Below are positions 47,488-59,899 of a DNA stretch of 64,000 nt, piece by piece. Numbering within the stretch: position 1 is the stretch's first letter; every line of letters starts with the position of its first letter. The notes beneath the pieces are model-generated. The model saw only the letters and a program-made list of their open reading frames with translations. It made no database searches and was not told the origin of the DNA. This stretch comes from Malaya genurostris (lineage: Eukaryota; Arthropoda; Insecta; Diptera; Culicidae), in contig NC_080572.1 in the NCBI RefSeq assembly GCF_030247185.1, forward strand, positions 299,261,656 to 299,325,655, in the 5' to 3' direction. Position numbers and translations under genes: made by a program.

Positions 47488-47790
47488 ATAAAAGCAGAAG
47501 TAAATTCTGCGCCCCTAAGGGATGCTGAACAATCTGCTGAGGATCACATTTAGTGGAAGCAGAAGGAAATTCTGAACCTCTACGAGGTCCCGAACAGTCT
47601 GCTGTTAATAAAACCTCCAACCCCCGAGAGGATTTAGAGATCTTACAAAAGCGACACCATTCTGCACTCCCGGAAGAATGCAGAACGACTCGCAGTATGT
47701 ACGAGCAGAAGTAAATGCGGTACCCCCCAGAGGATGCCAAACAATCTGCCAAACCCTATTTAAGGTGAATACAGAAGGGATTCATTCACT
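47488..47790 (-). repeat. Degenerate repeats in the retrotransposon 3' UTR
   Basis: Blocks GCAGAAGTAAATTCTG, GCAGAAGGAAATTCTG and GCAGAAGTAAATGC recur about every 75-130 bases, each followed by CCxxxxAGGxTGCxxAACAxTCTGC-like text. At least three units can be aligned. Confidence 0.65.
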
Positions 47791-47816
47791 CCAGGAAGAA
47801 CGATGAACCCTTCTGA

Positions 47817-48685
47817 CTATAGCTCCTTACCACATTGGGTGAGAAACGAGAGAATATCCTTCAATTTTAGCTCCGCATACACAGACTCAACCATGTATGG
47901 AGAACCAAAAACCCGGATACGTAGCTGCGTCAATGCGGGACAGTTACATATCAGATGATATGAAGTACCATAATCGCATTCACACAAATCACACGAATAA
48001 TACTCAGCACGTTGAATAGTAGTCATGTGATAATTGAGTTTGCAATGCCCAGTCAGAGCTCTGACCAAAAAACTGCAATGATGCTTGGAAAAATGCAGTG
48101 GACACTTTGACATTTTCAGATTTAAATCTGGTAAAAATGCTTTGGTCCGAGAGCAAGTTTGCAAGCTGCGCCAGTAGCTGGCATGTTTGGATGCGGCCCA
48201 AGAACGAATCTTGTGCTTAATCCAACTAGTTGAAAGTGGTAAAGCTGGTTCAGGACCAACGAAATCATTCGTTGCACCAGCTCTAGCCAACTCATCAGCC
48301 CATTCATTTCCAGTAATACCAGAATGGCCGGGTACCCATATGAAGTAAACAGCATTTGAAATGCTGAGGTCTTCAATTTGAGTTCGACATGCGATCACTA
48401 GATTCGACCGTGAGTCATTCGAACTGAGTGCTTTTAAGGCTGCCTGACTGTCGGAACAAAAATAAATACGTTTACCACAGATCCTCTGCTGAAGTGCCGA
48501 TTGTACTCCACACAGAATTGCGTAGATTTCTGCTTGGAACACAGTACAGTATCTACCAAGTGAATGAGACTGCTCCAGCCTATTTCACGACAGTAGATAC
48601 CAGCACCAGCACGACCATTCAACAGAGAACCGTCCGTAAAACAAACTATGTGTTCATCAAGTTGTCGTTCCAGACAACCAGACAA
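47817..48685 (-). pseudogene. Retrotransposon RNase H domain and Cys/His tail
   Basis: Part of the second open frame of the retrotransposon. On the minus strand from 48685, CLERQLDEHIVCFTDGSLLN contains the first RNase H aspartate. A frameshift near 48575 leads to FQAEIYAILCGVQSAL (catalytic glutamate), YFCSDSQAALKAL (second aspartate) and VPGHSGITGNEWADELARAG (third aspartate), so all four catalytic acidic residues are present. The tail has YSCDLCECDYGTSYHLICNC, a cysteine/histidine cluster common at the C-terminus of these proteins. The frame ends at 47817. RNase H removes RNA from the RNA/DNA hybrid during element copying. A stop pair (48686-48694) separates it from the RT part. Confidence 0.85.
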
Positions 48686-48691
48686 TCATTC

Positions 48692-49709
48692 CTAACGAAG
48701 AGGATAGCTCACATTGAATGTTTTAAAAGGAAAACTGCATGTGAGAGTTAGGTCACTAGGAGCGAGTAAATACTCATCCCACGGAACCATTTGAGACCAC
48801 AAGCGAGTGTGACTGGTAGCATATTCTAATGGGTTACTGTTCCAAAGCCCTGTAACCCTAAGACGGTATGCACAAGATAATGCTTCTTGTTTTAGGAACA
48901 CGTGTAGTGGTATAATGCACAGTAGCGCCTCTAGAGCAGCAGTAGGAGTTGTCGTGAATGCTCCTGTCATCGCCATTAGGACCATCCTTTGGAGATGATT
49001 TAGCTTTGACTGAACTGTCGCGACTTCTCCTTTCTGCCACCATACAAGACATCCATATGCTAAAATTGGTCTAACGATAGTTGTGTAGATCCAATGAATA
49101 TATCTGGGTTTGAGTCCCCATGATTTTCCAAAAGCTCGTCTGCATTGGCCGAAAGCCATGCAAGCTCTTTTAATCCTGAAATCAATGTGAGCAGACCAAT
49201 TCAGTTTTGAGTCAAGAATAACCCCGACGTATTTAACTTGATCGACCACAGTGACCCCTGAACCAAAGAACTGCAACGGACGAGCTCCTGTAATTATCCT
49301 ACGATGAGTGAAAAGCACCATTGATGTTTTGCCCGGATTTACAGATAATCCAAACCTGACAACACCATTGTTCAACAGATCGCAGGGCTTGCTGCATTAA
49401 ATCAAAGAGAGTGTTAATGCTTATACCGGTCATCAATATATGATAATCGTCGGCAAAACCATAAGTCGGAAATCCAAGTTTATTAAGTTTCCTTAACAAA
49501 CTATCAGCGACTAGGTTCCATAAAAGTGGGGATAGTACACCACCTTGAGGACACCCACAGACACTCAGCTTTCTAATCTCTGGCCTGCCGAAGCGATGAT
49601 CAAAGAAGTTGATTGCTAAGCATTGCGTGTATCCAGTAAGGGAAAAACCCAAGATATTCCGTTCACGACTGCAATGTTTAACCTCCTGCAGCCATTCAGC
49701 CATCGGCAC
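48692..49709 (-). pseudogene. Retrotransposon reverse transcriptase, C-terminal part
   Basis: Reading begins at the 5' truncation. It shows TGYTQCLAINFFDHRFGRPE, then GCPQGGVLSPLLWNLVADSL (the conserved GxxQGxxxSP motif), then YGFADDYHILM, the FADD catalytic pair of aspartates in place of the commoner YADD. A one-base frameshift near 49370 leads to VRFGLSVNPGKTSMVLFTHR, then VKYVGVILDSKLNWSAHI and the thumb/connection region with YTTIVRPILAYGCLVWWQKG. A stop at 48692 follows. The polymerase fingers are missing. Only a few lesions are present in 1 kb, so the copy is not ancient. Confidence 0.88.
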
Positions 49710-49732
49710 GGAAATACACCTTGACTTAGGAG

Positions 49733-50272
49733 GACATGAATTGGCACGATTTATTTTTGGAGATCAATATACTGGTCCTTAAAAGGCCTATTTTGAAGTT
49801 CGCAGATCGATTTTGAAAATTTCAATAACGCCCAGGAAAAAGTTATTAAACTGTGACTATGATTTGTCCCTAATACTCGTATAATTAAACAACGAGACTG
49901 ATAGTTCGTTTACTACATCTGGACACTGTCGTGCGAACACGAGAATATTTGGGTCTAACAAATTTGGAGAACTCAAGTTATGAGATTTTCATGGATATCT
50001 CATACAACTGAATGTTTCATAATAATTTGCTGAACAAATTTCACACGTTCCGTTGAGAAAAACAGAAAATATTTACGATCGACAAATTGTAGACCGATTT
50101 TGCTCTAAACTGACTGGGTTTGGTACAGCAAAGCCTTGGTATTACATTCCTGTTGTGGAATTTGACCTTCTGTTTCAACAGACTTCGCAGCCGATTCACA
50201 GTGTACAGAACCATTGCATGGCTGGTGCTACGATTCTACTGACACTACGAATCCTACGGTTTGGTATTACTT
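49733..50272. repeat. 540-bp direct repeat, right copy
   Basis: Identical to 46775-47314 at a constant offset of 2958. Beyond 50272 the sequence diverges (GGATGAATTTCAG against CATCAGGAATCAG). Confidence 0.92.
50145..50255 (-). repeat. tRNA-derived SINE fragment, copy 4
   Basis: Same fragment as 47187-47297, within the right copy of the direct repeat. Confidence 0.75.
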
Positions 50273-53200
50273 AGGATGAATTTCAGTTTCTGAAGATCCC
50301 TTTGCACACAAACATGTCATAAGAAGCGAGCTTTACAGCTAGCGGTAGCAACGATTTTTGCGAAAATTGTTCATTGTACGCACAGATAAGCAAATGACTA
50401 CTAATGAATAAGTACAGATATGCACACGTATTATTTTCGCACTGACGAAATCTAGCCAAAGAAAAACTCGTCGTATAACATTGCATTTATTACATGGTCC
50501 GAAAAAATCATCTCGTAACAAAAGGTTAATTGACAACACATTTAGATCAAAATATTATTATGCAGATTCGTTATATGAGTATGCTCTAACTGTACGTTCG
50601 AATCGCCCTATTCAGTTCTGCACAGTGTTTGAAAGTATTTTGCTTGATGATGATTGTATGAAATTATTATCTTAAGGGTTGCTGAAATTCGCCTCACGCA
50701 ACTCATTAACGTTCATCGCCTGCGAACGATTCAAGAACGGAGACAGCAAAGCATGTAATGCCGGACGAGGCAAAAGCTATGCTCAATATGTGACTGCCTG
50801 AGCGACTCGCAAGAGAGAAGAGATCTTGCTTTTCATGCTTGTTGCTATTCCGCCGTGAGCCATTCTCTACCATTTCAAGAGCAGGTATCATCAGGCACGA
50901 GTAGCGCTTACATTGAGTCAATTTTTGACTCACTGCGAGTCAAAATGCCAGCAATCATGAATGCAAGTGTACGAAAAAAATTGAAGACAAAAATTAGCGA
51001 TGCGATGGAAGCAATTTTTTATTTTGCTTAGTTTAATTGTCTCGTAGATATTGCCCTGATAAAAAGTGTGCGTTGAACATCACAAATTAGCTTGGAAAAC
51101 TTTAAACGTAATATCATTACTTATTATTGGAAGATGGCGAAACGATTGGGTTGGATAAAAATTAAACTGATAAATAAAACTGATAGTCTACTTCAAAACG
51201 TCGTTTAAAATCGTATACTAATGTACATATAATGTACTTCCTACTGCAATAAAACTAATGAAACAGTTTATTCAGATTTCACCGAATACTATTCTCACGT
51301 TCGTACTCCGTGCTGTTGAAATTTTGCGGCAAGTAATGGCAGATAGATTTTAAAAAAGCTGGAGTTGAATCACCTGAGGGCAATCACTTTTGTAAAGTGA
51401 AAATTTTGCAGTTTATATGGCTTATATAAGAAATAAAATAAAAGGAATTATTTTCCACATATAACTGTAGCAACACTTTTGATTCTCTTTCGGGTTGGTT
51501 TGATATTTATTTTTTTTATGATTTTGAAAATGGACTGAAATATCTACCGTGATATTTTTTAAAATCACATATGATTATGAATGATCAAGTCCAATACGCA
51601 ATATCAATATGCAATGCAAATAGAGTGACAAAAATATATTCTGAATATTGATTATAGAGGCAAGTCTAATCTTTTAATTCCAGGGATGATTTATTTTCTC
51701 ATGTTTTTATTATATTAAACACAATTTAACGCTTCTTCGCATAGATTTGATTTATAGAAGTAATAGGAGTGCAGGGTTTTCCACAACGTTTGAACCTACT
51801 GAGACGCCATGTAACTGCTTGCTCTGCAAAAATCAAAGCAATTAAGAAGAATGGCTAACAAAGAAATAGTCATTACTAACTAAATACTCATTCAGCATCT
51901 TTTACCATACATCTACGCAAATTATCGATTAGAATAACTGTACTACGATCAGGAAATTAAGACTTTTAAATTGAGAATCACGGTTGTGGTTCCGGCCAAC
52001 TGCCACAGGATGTCGAAGCATTTTGTAAAACGCAACATAAAATTGGAGGAATAGATGTTCCATTGAAATTTACTTTTGCATTTTTGTATCGCCTTATTAA
52101 CTTAGTCCTATTTTAATGCATTCATTAAATTTTTGCATTTAATATTATCATTTTTGGAGTTTCACAAAACTATTGCCTCGTAAGTTTTGCTTCCAAAAGC
52201 AAACAGCAAAATAATAACGTAATGTGATATCAGTTGAGAAATTGATGAGCTGAAATCAAATTAAGATTACAATCTGATATTGCTGTCAAAAATGTATTGA
52301 AAATAAAATGTTCTACAATTAACTCCCGAAGTGATCGGTTTAGCTTTTTTTTAAAAAAGAACATCCGCTAGAAGAAATTGTAAATTCAATTTCATAACAT
52401 TTTACAATATTCATATTACAGAGGAAACGATTTCAATTTGAAAAATAACACAATCCGCGTGGTTTATCGATTTATCAGATAGTGCGATTTAGAATTTTTG
52501 TTACTCATATCACACATTCAGTTTTGAAACTACTCATTGTATTATTTACCTTAAAACTGTGTTGAGCAAAAAAATTTTTACGTGAATACTTCAAGGATCA
52601 CATACAAAGAGTCCAAATGAAATATAATTCTGTTATCACATAATCAGGAGATAGTAGGAGAATATAGGATCAAGAAAAAAAATATGCATTTAATTCCACT
52701 TTATTTAACGTCACTAATGTCACGAGACAGATAATTTTGTTGTGTTTGATTGTATGATACTTGATTTTTAGATATTTATTTCGTTATTGGAAACTGCGGA
52801 AGGTCTTCATTGCACGATTATCAATGGCACAGTTTCCAACAAGTAACTGTAGAGAGTTTGTTTGTTTTTGATAATAATAGAAATATCATTCTTCAGTAAA
52901 ATCTTATGTTGGCCTCCAAATTAGTGCCTTATACAAAATTATAGAAGTTCTATTTCGGTTTTAGTTTCTATTATATTGTAGCTCTAACGCCCTGTATATT
53001 GAATGTGACGGAATTATTTGGTGTTTATGGTTCTTCTAGTATTTGTACGAACTGATAGTGTTTATCATCAAAGTTGGTCTCAACTTTTTTGGTAGTTGAC
53101 TTGGTTCGACACAACTTGTCTCGAAGTCAATACAAATACTATTAGTTTATTATGAATGATTAACATGAAATTAAAAGCAATCATCACATATGTTTATAAT

Positions 53201-54123
53201 TATTAAGGAAACGATCGTCGAATGGCTTTGTAATCGGTATATAAATAGTTTCACGATCATGAGAAACAATAATAATTGACAAAAACTTGGGACTATTACT
53301 TCTCAGGCATAATAAACAACCCTACATTCGACCGAATGAAAAATACCAATTTGGCATTTCGAATGAGGTATAATTTGTTTGGAAAAGTCGAACTCGATCG
53401 AAACACAAAATGAATTTATTATAGAACTACGGAATAGGAGTGAAAGTTACATATTTACGACACACAAAAACGCTCCATTAATAACCCTTTACAGTTTGAT
53501 GTTTAATCAATAACATATTCTGGTAGGTATCAAAGTTGTCCCTAACGCTACAAATCACGATTAAAGTATAGCAAACACCGAAGAAATGTGCAGTGAAGAC
53601 AATTCAAAAAGATTCGACATCTTTCTTATAAGCTTTATACAGGAATAAAATTTTATCCTGGGCGGTCATTCAGTTGTACCGCCATACGTCGCAGAGAACG
53701 AATCACCGTGAGTAGAAAATTCGACTCAACGCGAGTCATCATCACCACCGAATAGCTTTCTACCTAAATGCTTCGAAACGAACTCACTGTGAGTCAACAG
53801 AGTGCATATAAGATGCTTGCTTGCTTTGCCAAGCGGTTCAATTCTCTGAGTGGAAGAAAAGAATGAATAAAGCAGACACGGAATATATACAAACTGCTCG
53901 CCGCACGGGTAGAGCATCGCCGGTGAAGAGAATAGTTCACGAGTAATGTTTCATTGATAGGATCAGCAACCTTTTAAAAGCTAAGGTTGGAAAAAAGGGG
54001 TGTTCATTTTAATTCAAGAAAAAGAAAAGCAAACACAAAAAAACATCACGGGTACAAATATTTGTTTCCAGTCAGCGCCTCTTCCTAGAAATAATCAGAT
54101 ATACAAAAGTATACATAAAAACC
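50273..54123. other. Gene-free stretch
   Basis: AT-rich DNA without recognisable coding or bounded elements. Small inverted phrases such as TTGACTCACTGCGAGTCAA (about 50925-50943) and similar GAGTCAA motifs near 53720-53800 are visible but define no element. A short sequence resembling the 16.6 kb hairpin arm (AGAAGTAATAGGAGTGCA) occurs at about 51757-51774. Confidence 0.35.
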
Positions 54124-54725
54124 TAATCCACCTAGTGGTGCAATGGTGCCTTTCACATTAACATTTCACGAGAATCAATGCAAGTTTCATATTGTACATT
54201 TTGAGTATTTTACTGTTTCCGGAATCGGGAAGCTATCGAAGTTGCAGTAATTTTTTGGGCCAATAAATAACCAGGCCTACAAGTTCGAATAGTTTTACAG
54301 TCTGTTTCGAATTGCGTACTATGTTGTGTCGTCAACTATATGAAGGCTAGACATTTTTATCTTTTACTATCCTGTCTTTACTCCAGTACCATATTCAACA
54401 TACATCACGCACCGGTAAAAGACATTCGTGTCGGTGCCTCGATTCTGTTTTCTTCAAAACGGTTGAAAACTCGGACTCATGTGTTCTCGGTGCCAATGGA
54501 TTCACTTGTATTTTCAAAATCGAGCATCAGTGTTGGTTTTCGTTTTCTTTATCGCGTATACGAAAACAAACACCACACACAGCGTGCTTCGTTCGTAGAG
54601 GCGGTGCTGTGTTTTCTTCTTCCGTACCACCGCATGTACGTTCCGGCAGTGTTGGTGATTGCCGAAAATTTGACAGAAGCTGCACGGAACCACCCGCGAT
54701 CCCATTTCAACCAGAATATTAGTTG
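54124..54725 (+). repeat. Repeat family A head and interior
   Basis: The head CCTAATCCACCTAGTGGTGC is followed by a CCGGAATCGGGAAG block and then GTGTTTTCTTCTTCCGTACC (about 54610), which is also found inside the copy near 11993. A 128-codon open frame here (54340-54726) is therefore repeat sequence, not a gene. Confidence 0.6.
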
Positions 54726-54841
54726 ATTTTCTGAATTCGATTGGTTAAAATTTGGTACAACTAATCGGTTGTTGTTTTAACTAAACTGTCATTTTTGTTT
54801 TTCGATTAGCAGAAACGATGGTTGAAACAACTAATTTAACT

Positions 54842-54893
54842 GTTTGAAAAAAATGCTGTCAATTAGTGAGGATTGACAGCATTTTTTTCAAAC
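54842..54893. repeat. 22-bp perfect inverted repeat, 8-base loop
   Basis: GTTTGAAAAAAATGCTGTCA plus AT at 54842-54863 is complementary to 54872-54893, loop TAGTGAGG. It lies in the centre of an AT-rich block (about 54725-55015) in which GTTGAAxxAACTAxxTTTxAACT-like phrases recur on both sides in opposite orientation, so it may be the middle of a foldback MITE. Confidence 0.8.
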
Positions 54894-55164
54894 TTTCAAT
54901 TTCAACAAATATTTTAGTTGAAATAACTGGTGTTGTTATTGAAACAAAATTCTGTTAGTTGAAAAATAAATCGGTTTTATTTGTTTTAGACATTGCAAAT
55001 AGTTGAATCAACTCGAAACATGCTATTGATTTGCGAAAATAATCAAAATATACTTACTGATACACGTCAAGATCTATTTGAAATAAGTTCGGTATGTTGA
55101 GATTCATGAAATAAATATCGCTGATAAAATATAAACAGTATTTTATATTGACATGTAATATCAT

Positions 55165-55620
55165 TAGAGCTGGGAAAACCATCGATCACTGCTGATTTCA
55201 AGTGATATTAACCAAGGAATAAATTATCATTACGAAATCAGAACTGATCTGATCTCTAAGTGATTTTGATTTTTGTATGATCATGATCATGTGAAGTCGA
55301 GATCAGTAAAGATCTAAATTAAAAAAAAATACTTCTGATTCGATCGGAAATGATTGATGCAGAAAAACGTTTTCAATCAGCAAAAGTGCCCGGAGGGGCT
55401 AGTAAATTAGTGAAATTGTATCAACCGCTGGGAATTGGAATTTTGAGACGGCAATTCAAACGCGCCATTCAATCGCACCGCGTTGTGTGTGTTTGAAACC
55501 CTTCGCTCCTGTTACTTTTATAAATTAAATTCATGTCAAAAAGCATTTTATTGCTAATGCATGAACATCATAATTGGTATCAAACAGCTGGGAGTAAAAC
55601 AGTCTGCTGAAAGTAAAGCA
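55165..55620. repeat. Related copy of the 15.8-17.2 kb hAT-like element
   Basis: Starts with AGAGCTGGGAAAACCATCGA and includes GGCAATTCAAACGCGCCATT, CGCTCCTGTTACTTTTATAA and AAATTCATGTCAAAAAGCAT. These match the blocks at 16618-16700 in the same order. The right end was not found. Confidence 0.6.
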
Positions 55621-57825
55621 ATGATCGAATTTGAAGCATAAAATTTTTGGGCATACCTGAAAGATTACGAGATGATCATTCATTAACATTTTCTAATTTG
55701 TCACCAAATTTTTTTCATTTTAAACAAGGTTAACTTTATCACAACACCGCTGTTAGATAAACACTTGTTATGGAATCATAAATTTCTCAAATCGTCTGTA
55801 AACAATTTCACCAAACGCTTTAACCGACGACACGACCTGCCACTCGTATAATAAAACTGTATCACAAATTTAACTACCCCTCAGTAATTCGTAATGTCAA
55901 AATGAAATCGTTCGAAAAATATATGTAACTGGCCACCAAGACTAAACAACTGTTATTTTCGAATAACAGTTACCTTCACCGTGGCTACCGGTTTCGGTAA
56001 TAAAAACAAACAAATTTCGTCTAAATTTGGTGAATACAATTTGTGAGGAAAAACCACCGATATGTCAACCGATAAAATGAGAAGATTTTGTAAATATCGA
56101 TCTGAACATAATTTTTATTGTAATTTGGAATTCTTTTAATGCATACATTCACAGCGAGCCTGTATTTCGATCGAATCAGAAATTTTCATTTAGTCTTTCG
56201 ATCGATTTCGAGTTTTTCATATAAAAATAACACTCGATCGAAATATATGAATTGAACCTCACATTCGATCGAAATGCGGAATCGAAGTAAATGTATGTAT
56301 TTAAAAATTCCATATTGCGTGAAAAATAATTGACAGGTCGTTATTGTATGTCTGGTAATCATCTCCCGTTTATCAAAGAACCCTCCCAGAAAATTCATTG
56401 TTAAGTAGTTTTGTCCATATCTCAATTACTGCACATATTTCTTGGTTTTATCATGAACAATTTTGTAAGAAACATTTATAATATTACCAGTAATAATAGT
56501 ATTTAATTCAATTTCTTAATTTTTATCATTAATCTCTTTCATCCAATATTATTTAAATGTTATATCATGTTATCAAGAGAAAAGTTCTCGTATTTCAGTC
56601 TCATATGAAAAATCGGTATTATGCGGATATCCATTTCGAACTGATATGCTTTAAAGCTTATTTTGCTAAAAGAAATTACGCAAAGCACACAATTTGGATT
56701 ACTTCAAAATCCGAGATTTTATCAGAAGTTGACTAGAGAGTTAAAAAAAAATTATCCGTTTGAATAATGTTGATGTTTGATGCTATTACCTACGGGTAAA
56801 TTAAGTACCGGATTCTGTTTTCATCTTTTAGAATAGTGGCTTGGAAGTCTGAGAGATAGTGTTAAATTGTCGGTCACTGCTAAAAAAAATTTATTTACAT
56901 AGCATATGTTATCAACTCAAAAGATCCGGTAATGAAATATTACTGACGCAATAGTCTTCGATAGGATCGAAACTGCTAATTGAGGTATCCGGCTGGATGA
57001 CGATCCCTACCGAATTTGAGCCATCTTCTGCAATCGAGGAAACAGTCAGTTGAATTTGAATGATTTATGTTAAAGAAGAAAACGATACGTGTTTATGATG
57101 TTTATGTTCATTTGAACTTTTGAAGCGTCTTGGTAACAAGCTCATAGCAACCAGGGCAGTGTTGCTCCAGAAGATGATTTTTATCATTACCAAGGGGTGG
57201 CTCAATTTATGGTAACTGAAGGTGAACTGTTAACGGACACTTTTAATACTGATTTTTCTTCGGAGTGCCTGGTTGTTGATTTCGATTATTGTTTTGCTTT
57301 CAACTGTCTCCGGCATTTGACAGCATTCAAAACAACATATTTTTCAACTACTTGAATATATGCAAATCAAAAACCATATTGGTTGAATCAAAAAGAAATT
57401 AGTTAAATCAACTATCGCAAAAATCAAAAACTGCGATATCGCAATTTTATGATCGAAGGGTTCTCCGTGTATTCGATATTTATCAACAACATTTTCAATC
57501 CGGTAGAAGATACTACAAGAACTCGAGTCTCTCAGTGCATGAACCGCGAGAGAATTTTTCTACATATCTTCGCTCCACTTCATACTCTGAGTGTTTCACG
57601 GCCCTTAAAAAATTACAGTCTGATAATGATTGGTGTTGTGTGGAATTTACCAAGAGAGAATCGCAAGTTGACAATTATCGCAGAAAATCGAATCGATGAT
57701 TCGACTTGATGATTCTCATACTAGGTTGCAATATTTCAAAATCCTTGTGTAGAGAATTCGCATACATTTTCAAAGACACAACTTATACAAAGGTTGTATG
57801 CACATAGTTAGAAGAAGCGGCAACA
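55621..57825. other. Gene-free stretch
   Basis: No coding homology recognised. AT-rich, with frequent GATCGAA phrases around 56160-56290. Confidence 0.35.
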
Positions 57826-58090
57826 GTAAAATGATTCTATCGCAATTATCCACTGCCCATACAGAATCGGATCGCGAAACGAGAATAAGCGACCGTTTGT
57901 TGCTTCAGAGAGAATCCCCACAGCAGCGTGCTAACCTTTGATTCTCAGACAGGTCATCGTAAAAAATTCGCTCTCGCATTGGTGTCTATTTTATGTTAAA
58001 TGAACCATACCGGTTTTTTGTTCCTGCGATGATATCTGTCTCTCTTTGATGACACTGATTGAATCGTGTCAAAAGTTGCTAAAGAGCGTT
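57826..58090 (+). repeat. Dispersed repeat D, copy 2
   Basis: Inverted relative to 27000-27270. Blocks ATGATTCTATCGCAATTATC, CGTTTGTTGCTTCAGAG and CGATGATATCTGTCTCTCTT are shared. Confidence 0.7.
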
Positions 58091-58133
58091 CTTTGATACA
58101 ATAAAAGCCATCCGGTACGCAAGGTGCGCTTTA

Positions 58134-59876
58134 TAAGACGGTATGAAATTTTGGACACTGATCACCTTATAACTCTGGAACCGGAAGTCAGATCCGAATG
58201 TAATTCAAGAGTTACGTATGGAATCATAAGACCAATAGTGGCAAACACTCGTTCATGAGGCTCATTTTATCCTATTCATCAGCTCACCTCATGATTCAAG
58301 ATGCAATCCGTAAAATTATGATAAAGGTGAAACTCATCGTTGATCTAAACAAACACACTCACCTCAACATAACATCAATGAAACCAAATTGTGATGGTAT
58401 TGATGGTTCTCAGTTTTGATATCATTCTACCTAATTCTAATTCCGAGTTTTCGAAAGTGAGTTTGGCATCATCGTGCTGAGCTATACGCTGGTGAGTTTA
58501 TGTTTGCACCGCAGAGCTGCCAGCACAATCAAGATTTTCGGGTTTGTTTTTGCTGGTACGCAAAACTAGCACAAGCATTGGTGTATGAAAACAAAAACCG
58601 AACCGGAGCGTGATGCACGATTGAATTGCACGTCGCTGGCTACTGAACCGAAGAGAGCATGGCAACTCTGGTGGATGGGAATACATGAGAGATAGTGTCA
58701 TAAGAATCCGATGCAATAAAAATTGTCTCTCAGTGGGTTCTACTATTTGACGTGCGCTCATCTGCTGATTGCTTGAGCCGATGTTTTCTCTATCCAAATG
58801 GTTGCCCAGATACTCAAATCGCTCAGTAATGCAACTGAAACCGATTAGCAGGTGAGCAGAACTCACTTATAATAAAGAATAAAAATCATGATTGCCAGCC
58901 ATGCATAAGACCTTTCATTTGAACCTAAGTTTATAAAAATCGGCCAAGCCATCACTGAGAAAACCGGAACCGGAAGCCTGGGACTGGTATAGCCGGAATA
59001 AATACGTTTGGTCGTAAACTGACAAAACCTATCGATTGGAACTGATTTCAGCCTTCAAAAACCCAATTTTTTTACGCTACTACCGACCAACAACTGGAGA
59101 CTGGATTCTCCAGAGTTGCGGTGATCAGCACGACAACGTGAACCAAATGCTTTTTGATTCAAGAGATTATCCTAGTCTTAAGTACTGTTAAGAAATATCC
59201 TCGGCATCTTAGAGCAAAAGCAGTATGTCTCATTGAATACATTGTGAAATAAAAAAAATCATTTTTCCGTGTTTTGCATCTCTGTTCTGTCCAACTGCTT
59301 AAAAAGTTCAACACTCTTTATCCTCTAATTCCGGAATCAGAAGTAAAATCCAAATGAGATTCAGAAGTTTTGTATAGGACCGTAAGACCACTCATTTGAA
59401 TCTAATTTTGTAAAAATCAGTCATGCCATCTCTGGGAAAAAAGAGTAAGTAATTTGAAATTGGAATTTTTACTCATCATGTAATTCCGGAACCGGAAGTC
59501 GGATCAAGATGAAATTCAGGAATTTTCTATGAAATTATAAAACCTTTCATTAAAATCTAATGTTGAGGAAATCGGTTGAGCCAACTCCGAGAGAAGTTAG
59601 TACAAATATTTTCATTTTTTTGCGCATTTTATCCCATAATTCTGGAACCGGAAGTCGGGTTTAAACGATATTCAGTAATTTCGAATGGGACCACAAGACC
59701 ATTTGAATCTAAGTTTATGAAAATCGGTTCAGCCATCTCCGAGAAAAGTTAGAGCCGAGTCGAATGGTATACTAAATCAAATGATATACGACAGTCGGCT
59801 CTCCGGGCATTGATTCAAATGTCGGTTTCAAATATTATTGTATATCCTTTCTATATGAGAAAGGAAAAACCCGTCT
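58134..59876 (+). repeat. Repeat family A array
   Basis: At least five degenerate units lie near 58180, 58905, 59330, 59480 and 59640. Each has the GGAACCGGAAGTC block and the CATTTGAATCTAAGTTT and AAAATCGGTxxAGCCATC blocks. The tail, GAGTCGAATGGTATACTAAA and CCTTTCTATATGAGAAAGG, ends at about 59862. A new head, CTTAATCCACCTAGTGGTGT, starts at about 59875, so units can be joined tail to head. Confidence 0.75.
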
Positions 59877-59899
59877 TAATCCACCTAGTGGTGTGATAA

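Larger units (their letters stand above)
47315..49732 (-). mobile_element. 5'-truncated non-LTR retrotransposon with RT and RNase H
   Basis: The minus strand carries, in order, the second half of a reverse transcriptase, an RNase H domain, a cysteine/histidine tail and a roughly 400-base 3' UTR. The endonuclease, first open frame and first part of RT are missing, which fits incomplete target-primed reverse transcription. RNase H places it among clades such as I, R1 or LOA. The 3' end appears to be at GATGAAGTAA (about 47311-47320 on the minus strand) and the truncated 5' end at about 49732. The flanking sequences are the 540-bp identical repeats, far longer than a normal target-site duplication. 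Confidence 0.85.

Noticed and set aside
54340..54726. 128-codon open frame, plausible as a secreted protein
   Set aside because: It lies inside repeat family A; part of its sequence (GTGTTTTCTTCTTCCGTACC) recurs near 11993, and the product has no recognisable family.
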